NCBI GenBank assembly: GCA_051453625.1
Contig: JBOZIK010000001.1
Span: forward strand, 12,177,383 to 12,241,382
DNA length: 64,000 bases
Reading direction: 5' to 3'
From: Welwitschia mirabilis
Taxonomy: Eukaryota; Gnetophyta; Gnetopsida; Welwitschiales
Shown here piece after piece: positions 59,001 to 64,000 of this stretch (positions are counted from its first letter, which is position 1; each line of letters begins with the position of its first letter). Made by a program: the position numbers and the translations under genes. Below the pieces are notes generated by a model. It ran no database searches, was not told the DNA's origin, and was given only the letters and a program-made list of their open reading frames with translations.

Positions 59001-61479
59001 AAAAATGTTGTATATGTAAGTAGTCATTCCTCTTGCTTTTTCACCTTTATTTACATGTCACACATTATGTTCTTGCTCTCTCCGCCCTCTCATTCTCTCA
59101 TTACCTATAGTAGTTACCTCTCTCTACCCTCCTTTTAACCATTGGATTCATAGTAATTATTACTACTACACCTTTCGTAACATAGCAAGATTGATATTTC
59201 AAATGCTCATAGTTGAGTTGGAGACATTTCATTAAAATTTTACCCCAGTGAACTTACATCATGTTTCTTTGGATGATGAATGGCACATAAAGCACCCATA
59301 AACCTATGCAAGGTAAGCATACCACTCCTCAAGAGCCTTCCCTCTTCAAAGGCGTAAAGTCTTCAAGGAATCCTGGATTATAGCTTTAGAACACACATTA
59401 AGGAAATAGGAACAATTTTGTAGAACATATTAGCAGCCAATTTATTTCTAGCATGTCCAATACATAAGGGCATTTACTATTCTGATAAGGTAATTGAGTT
59501 TTATAGAAACTAAAAACTAGACTACAAGACTCATACCTTTAGCCAATGTATAGCTACATGGGATCCTTATTGTGAACATTAAAGGAATGTCAGATGTACC
59601 TAAGCATTGCTCCCCAGAGAGTAAGTAATAAGTCCAAAATTCATGATTTATTGTTCATAAGGAGGTTTTATTGACTTTCCACCAAGACAAAAACAGATGA
59701 TGATTCAAATATCTTTAGAGCTTAAATTCTACATCAGAGAGGTTGATTATAAATATCATCCAATGGGTAGGCTTTCTACATTAGCAGTCCAGCATGTGAT
59801 CCTCTTCTTCATTATGAAGAGTAAAAGAAGAATAACATTATCATTTTCTTGTTTAAAGTAATGGAGATCCACACAAAGGATTTGGTGAGGAAGGTGCTTG
59901 ATGCCATCATCTATTTATTCTGTAGGTGAACTCAAGAGATCTGCAACAGAAATGGTATTAGCTTCAAGAGGAATTTACACTACTTTTGAGTATTAATAGT
60001 TTCAAAGACAGATGTTGAAGGCCTTTAGTAACTGTATAACCCTTGTCTCCTATAACTAAATTAAAATACCATGAAAGATGGTTAAATGTATGGTTTTTTA
60101 TCACAAGTCCAAAAATGTTCTCATGAAAACCCAACCATGGAATTATGTATTGTGTGTTTTGTAAGCTATATGCCATGATAGATTCCATAGTCTTATGATA
60201 AGAATAAAGAAGTCCAACATGTATCAAGAGATTAGGATATGGTGTTATTTTCTAGTTAATGAAGAAATTTTAAACCTTAATAAAAGCATATTCCATAAGG
60301 TAATTAATTCCATTAAAAATCCTGAATTTTATAGTTGCCAACTAGTTGTAGTAACTAGTTTTTGAAATGTATGCTGAATTAATTGTTATGAAAAGTCATG
60401 ACCATGACTAGTTAAAGGACATGACTATTGATGTAATTTTTCATTCCCTATTTTTCCATTTCATTTTTAATCATCTTTAAATGGTTTCTAAAATTTTGAA
60501 TATATAATGAATTGAGTGAGTAAGAGAGAATTCATTCTACCATTTACTTAATTATTTAATTTTGTAATTTATAATTTTGACTCCTATATTGACCATTACA
60601 TTGTATCAAAACCTTTCCAACAAATATCCCATTGGGTTGCTCCATGATCGAGGAACCTATGTAATGCAAAAAAGCTCCGTTTACAAGTTCTGTTATGGTG
60701 TATCATATTATCACTTGAAGTTTAAGCAATAGTACCCAAAAGCGACCACCAAGAGCAACCACAGCACCATCAACAATAAATCCATGACATCAAGAACCCT
60801 CGCAATGAGGAATGTGGATTTTTTTAAAGCACAAATTCCAAAAACGTATTTTGAAGAAGGTGGACAACTACCTTACATAAGAGGATATTACAGTCATAAA
60901 TGACAAGAAAAATGCTTGAGAGAGAACCTACAACAAATGAAGAAAAGTGATTACATGCCTATGTTTTGGATTATCATTGTCCATAATACCATCCCTGTTT
61001 GTAATGATCCAGGGAATGCCATCTCTGGAAGCCACATGGATCAAACTACAGAAGTTTTACAAAGAAACAAATGAAACAAAGTTGATAATGTGTTAATAAA
61101 AGATGATAATTGAAAATGGAAAACTAAAAAGGCATTTACCATGTAATTATAAAAATCAATAAGTTGTAAAAATATTAAGAGAGGATAGTTAGGAAGTCCT
61201 GGATACAAACATGATCAACTACCCAATTAAAGCTCTACCAAGCTCATGGAACAATTTGTACAGACCTTTAACACCTTTAGGAAAGGCGTCAAGCCATTCA
61301 AAGAATTATGTGCATGTTGAAGATGAAAAAGATGAAAAGATGATATCCAAAAAATCTTATGACAACACAGAATGAGCATATTCCATGACAAATATAAGGA
61401 ATGATGAACATCAAAAGATAGAGGGAAGATGCTTTGCAAAACAAGAGCCATTCTAATTGAGATCTACTGTTACAACCTT
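56027..61479. other. Unassigned AT-rich region
   Basis: No supported gene. The 115-codon frame 56945-57292 (plus) has no domain I trust. The minus-strand frame 59964-60227 has a GDKGY word reminiscent of DDE transposases and is treated as a finding only. Simple repeats are (GA)n near 56581-56593 and (AAG)n at 58316-58339. Confidence 0.45.
58316..58339. repeat. (AAG)n microsatellite
   Basis: About eight AAG units within a longer purine-rich stretch from 58287. Confidence 0.85.
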
Positions 61480-62040
61480 AAAAAAAAACAGAGCGAAGGC
61501 ACCAAAGTTCAGGAAGATGAATTCACACTTCACAAAACCAAGAGCAAACCAAAAAATAGGAGAAAAAGGGTAATCAAGATGTAAGTAAGACACAATATAA
61601 TTATGATTATGTAAACCTTGGATGATTTAGATGTGGAAAGCCCTTAAGAAAGGTCTTGTAAACTATTATCTCGGTGATTAGAAATTTTTGGCTCCTTGGT
61701 ATGTTAATTCTCATTGTTTCAAACATTTCAGTGGTAATACAAAGTTGTTTAAAAACTTAAAACCAATACGATTTTACTCTGATTGCTCCAAGGCAATAAT
61801 GCTTCTATGTAGGTATGCGAAAAATAAGTACCAAGATTTTAAAAAGGGGTTAAAATAAATAATGTTTGTTATACTTTTAATGTTACAAACGTTACTTTTG
61901 TGTCACACAATTAAGCAATCCCAGCTATAAAATTGTTATGGAAGATGAAAATGATAAACCTGAGCATAAAATATTCAAAAAATACAACAATCAAGTGTTG
62001 GCATTAAGTGTTAGAATGGTGTACCAAAACAAAATCTTGT
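61480..62040 (+). pseudogene. Ty1/copia gag zinc-knuckle and protease relic
   Basis: A plus-strand frame has a worn zinc knuckle (FRCGKPLRKG, about 61628-61657) and, after a short linker, WYVNSHCFKHFSGNTKLF (about 61697-61750). Copia proteases start WxLDSGCSxHMTG..F at exactly this place after the knuckle; here the catalytic Asp is Asn. The continuation INNVCYTFNVTN (about 61855-61890) matches the IxNVLYVxxLxxNL strand region. The spacing and order are characteristic of Ty1/copia, not Ty3/gypsy. Integrase and RT are not seen downstream; an unrelated LINE follows on the other strand. Confidence 0.6.
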
Positions 62041-62359
62041 ATAAAAAGCATCTGTCATGATTTAATGTTGAAAATGAAGGTTACCCCTTGCCACTCCATT
62101 TACATAGCATATTTAAAAATAGAGCATAAAACAAGATTCAAGTAAAGGTAAAGGTAAGAATGAGGTTTTAAGTTTCGTTCATGTAAAATCCCTCACCCTA
62201 TTTAAAGGGCTTAAATGTTCAAATCCTTACATGGTATGGTAGTAGGTTCATTTGCACAACTAATAAAAGAACTCTTCGTTCTCCTATGGGTGTTTAACCA
62301 TAAAAATCTGTGCGATTTGTGGCTCTTTTTGTTTTGTCTTGATAAGTGCCCCTTTTTTA

Positions 62360-62400
62360 TTTAGGACATCATAGGTTCAAACCTTGAAGGAGGTGTTGTA
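62360..62400 (+). other. RNA polymerase III box B-like word
   Basis: GGTTCAAACC at 62374-62383 fits the tRNA/SINE box B consensus GGTTCRANNCC apart from length. A convincing box A 30-40 bases upstream is not visible, and no tRNA cloverleaf can be folded. It might be a worn SINE or chance. Confidence 0.2.
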
Positions 62401-62429
62401 TTATAAGAGCCTAATCATTTTTCCTTTCT

Positions 62430-63340
62430 TATCTTTTTCCCTCCTTCGCTAAGCACAAAGAAAACCTGTTTCTATAGTGGTCATGCATGAATAAAACATA
62501 TGCAATGCAAACAATGCGGAACAACCATCCTGCTAGGAAACAATATTTTGCCATAAGAAAGTTTTTGCACAAAGCTGCCAAATCACACCAAAGAGTGAGT
62601 GCACTCAAACTGAGAAACACTGCTGTAAATGACCTCAAAAAAGATGCTGATTCCTTTCCACTGAAATATGATATCAAATACAAAGTGGGAGACTCTTCTT
62701 CGAGACCTTGCTTTTATCGGTGCTAACAAACCTCAAGGGAATCCACACATGCAAAAAATCAATGACAGAATTTGAAATCAACAGCTCATGGTTTGAGGCC
62801 AACTTAAACCAATCCCCCATTTCCGGGGAATACTAGCAGTTAACAAACATATGATCTCTAGTCTCCATAGTTAATTTGCTAAAAACACAAGTGCCATTAT
62901 CAGTTAGCCCACTTCTTTTCAGGCAAGCTGATCTCATTTGAGGTATCAAGTCATAACTATTATAAAAATCCTTAACCTTGGGCTCATCATGATGTTATTC
63001 ACCAAGATAGGAAACCAAAGTCTTCACCTGCCATTGAAGACTTGTAAGCCTTAGATTGAAGAGGTGGTGTAACCTTGCTATAGGCATTTGTCAACAATTA
63101 GGTATTAAACCGTGCAATTTTTTTATGGATTCTCTAAATTGGAGATACATTGATGATTTGGCAGTGCGTTTGAAAACTTGTAACCACCATAAAGGTACAT
63201 TAAATTCATAATGTACACCCAAGGCTTATGGGGCATTCCCAATGTCCGAGCAAGTTTACCCAAAAATCCTTGTTCAGCTCAATATGATATCAAGGATTCA
63301 ATCCTCCCTTTCACCATGGCTTACAAACTGTCTTCCAATC
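62430..63340 (-). pseudogene. LINE ORF2 C-terminal relic (post-RT and zf-RVT region)
   Basis: The minus strand reads AEQGFLGKLARTLGMPHKPW (about 63285-63225), the conserved N-x-AxLxKLxW...PxxPW segment that follows the RT of plant LINEs, then NLMYLYGGYKF. Farther on lies the zinc-binding RT-associated module: LKRSGLTDNGTC (about 62935-62900), ETRDHMFVNC (about 62868-62840) and EMGDWF. C..., E-x-x-H and C are in the zf-RVT order, although the CxxC second Cys is lost (CVFS). The tail 62683-62429 is open for 84 codons. The 5' part lies beyond 63340 or outside the window. It is distinct from the LINE at 24650-28548 and less decayed. Confidence 0.7.
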
Positions 63341-64000
63341 CTTTATTTGGGTAATCATTATGGTTGTACTCCTAAAATAAGTAGTCACTATAAGTTTCCA
63401 CTTCAACGTTGCCATCTTGTTGTTTCATTTAGTTGTTTTATGCTTCACCACTTTATTATTGCTATGCATAACGTCTGCATTTTTCTAGCAATCATGTACA
63501 AAATTCCTGTTATTCATGTTATGTTTCTCTAACACATTTTTAATCTAAAACCATTATGTTTCTCTAATATTTTTTTAATATAAAACCATAAAAGACTCTA
63601 CACATGGATTTAAAATTTCAAAAATCTCATTCAACTAATTGTTCCATAATTTTTCATCTTACTTTTTACGCTTTAATTGACTTTGCCCAACTGAACATTT
63701 AAGAAGGGCATAATTTCTTTATATATACTTTACATAGAGAGATTTTTTTACAGTTACTTTAATTGTTCTAACATGAAATTTTTAATCTCACTGATATCTA
63801 GAATCAACAATCACTGTTCCTAATCAAGGCTGATTTTGCCAACATACAATAGCGTTCTGATCTCTAAAGCAAACCTTTAAGAACATTATATGTATGAACA
63901 AAAACGATAAAAACTGCCTATGTTATGTGGTGCATAGTGCCCATGCCAAATGTGTGCCGTGAATGTGAGAGTGCATACAAAAGGATCAAGATTTAAAGGA
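63341..64000. other. Unassigned right end of window
   Basis: No secure feature. It may include upstream parts of the LINE, but no RT motif could be read. Confidence 0.4.

Noticed and set aside
62487-62726. 79-codon plus-strand frame
   Set aside because: It is antisense to the LINE 3' tail, which has supporting motifs on the minus strand.
63242-63532. 96-codon plus-strand frame
   Set aside because: It overlaps the minus-strand LINE segment with the conserved GKLxxTL...PxxPW motif.
1-64000. Host protein-coding genes, tRNA or rRNA genes
   Set aside because: No exon series with conserved domains, tRNA fold or rRNA signature could be seen on either strand.

Overview
This is nuclear DNA from a vascular plant, very AT-rich and made almost entirely of decayed transposable elements. 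The plant assignment rests on Athila/Tat-type Ty3/gypsy pol genes, extra retrotransposon ORFs typical of plants, L1-type LINE and Ty1/copia relics, and scaffold gaps of exactly 100 N. The species cannot be named. I found no convincing host gene, tRNA, rRNA or bacterial-type operon. Most in-frame stops in the relics sit where a Gln, Arg or Trp codon is expected, as produced by long-term methyl-cytosine deamination.

Region 1 (1-12288, + strand): the 3' part of a Ty3/gypsy element. Reverse transcriptase (RT), RNase H (RH) and integrase (INT) relics are followed by a 2.4-kb segment present twice around a gap. Next comes an extra downstream ORF carrying an internal 1-kb tandem duplication, then a polypurine tract and a 1084-bp LTR (11205-12288) with TGTTGCG/CGCAACA ends.

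Region 2 (12289-34203): AT-rich DNA with scattered relics. These are a minus-strand Ty3/gypsy RT-RH (about 16430-17560), a 0.7-kb direct repeat (17750-19465), a minus-strand LINE with ORF1, endonuclease and RT (about 24650-28548), and a plus-strand LINE-ORF1/DUF4283-like relic (about 31150-31830). A dispersed repeat is shared between 23439 and 32337.

Region 3 (34204-56026): one 21.8-kb minus-strand insertion bounded by a TACAT target-site duplication and LTRs with TGATGA/TCATCA ends. Read right to left it holds the 5' LTR and gag of copy A, then a gap-bounded second copy B (partial LTR, primer-binding site, gag, PR, RT, RH, deleted INT) joined to an LTR fragment of the Region-1 family. Copy C follows (PR, RT, RH, INT), then an antisense ORF, a long downstream sense ORF with a plant-transposon-protein-like domain and coiled coils, a polypurine tract and the 3' LTR. 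A and C look like two halves of one element. B is either nested in it or a misplaced contig.

Region 4 (56027-64000): mostly unassigned AT-rich DNA with a plus-strand Ty1/copia zinc-knuckle/protease relic (about 61480-62040) and the 3' part of a minus-strand LINE (about 62430-63340).

The best candidate for something under-described is the shared layout of two different Ty3/gypsy families here: an additional sense ORF (GW...EFY...FPSLI type domain plus coiled coil) between integrase and the 3' LTR, in one case together with an antisense ORF.
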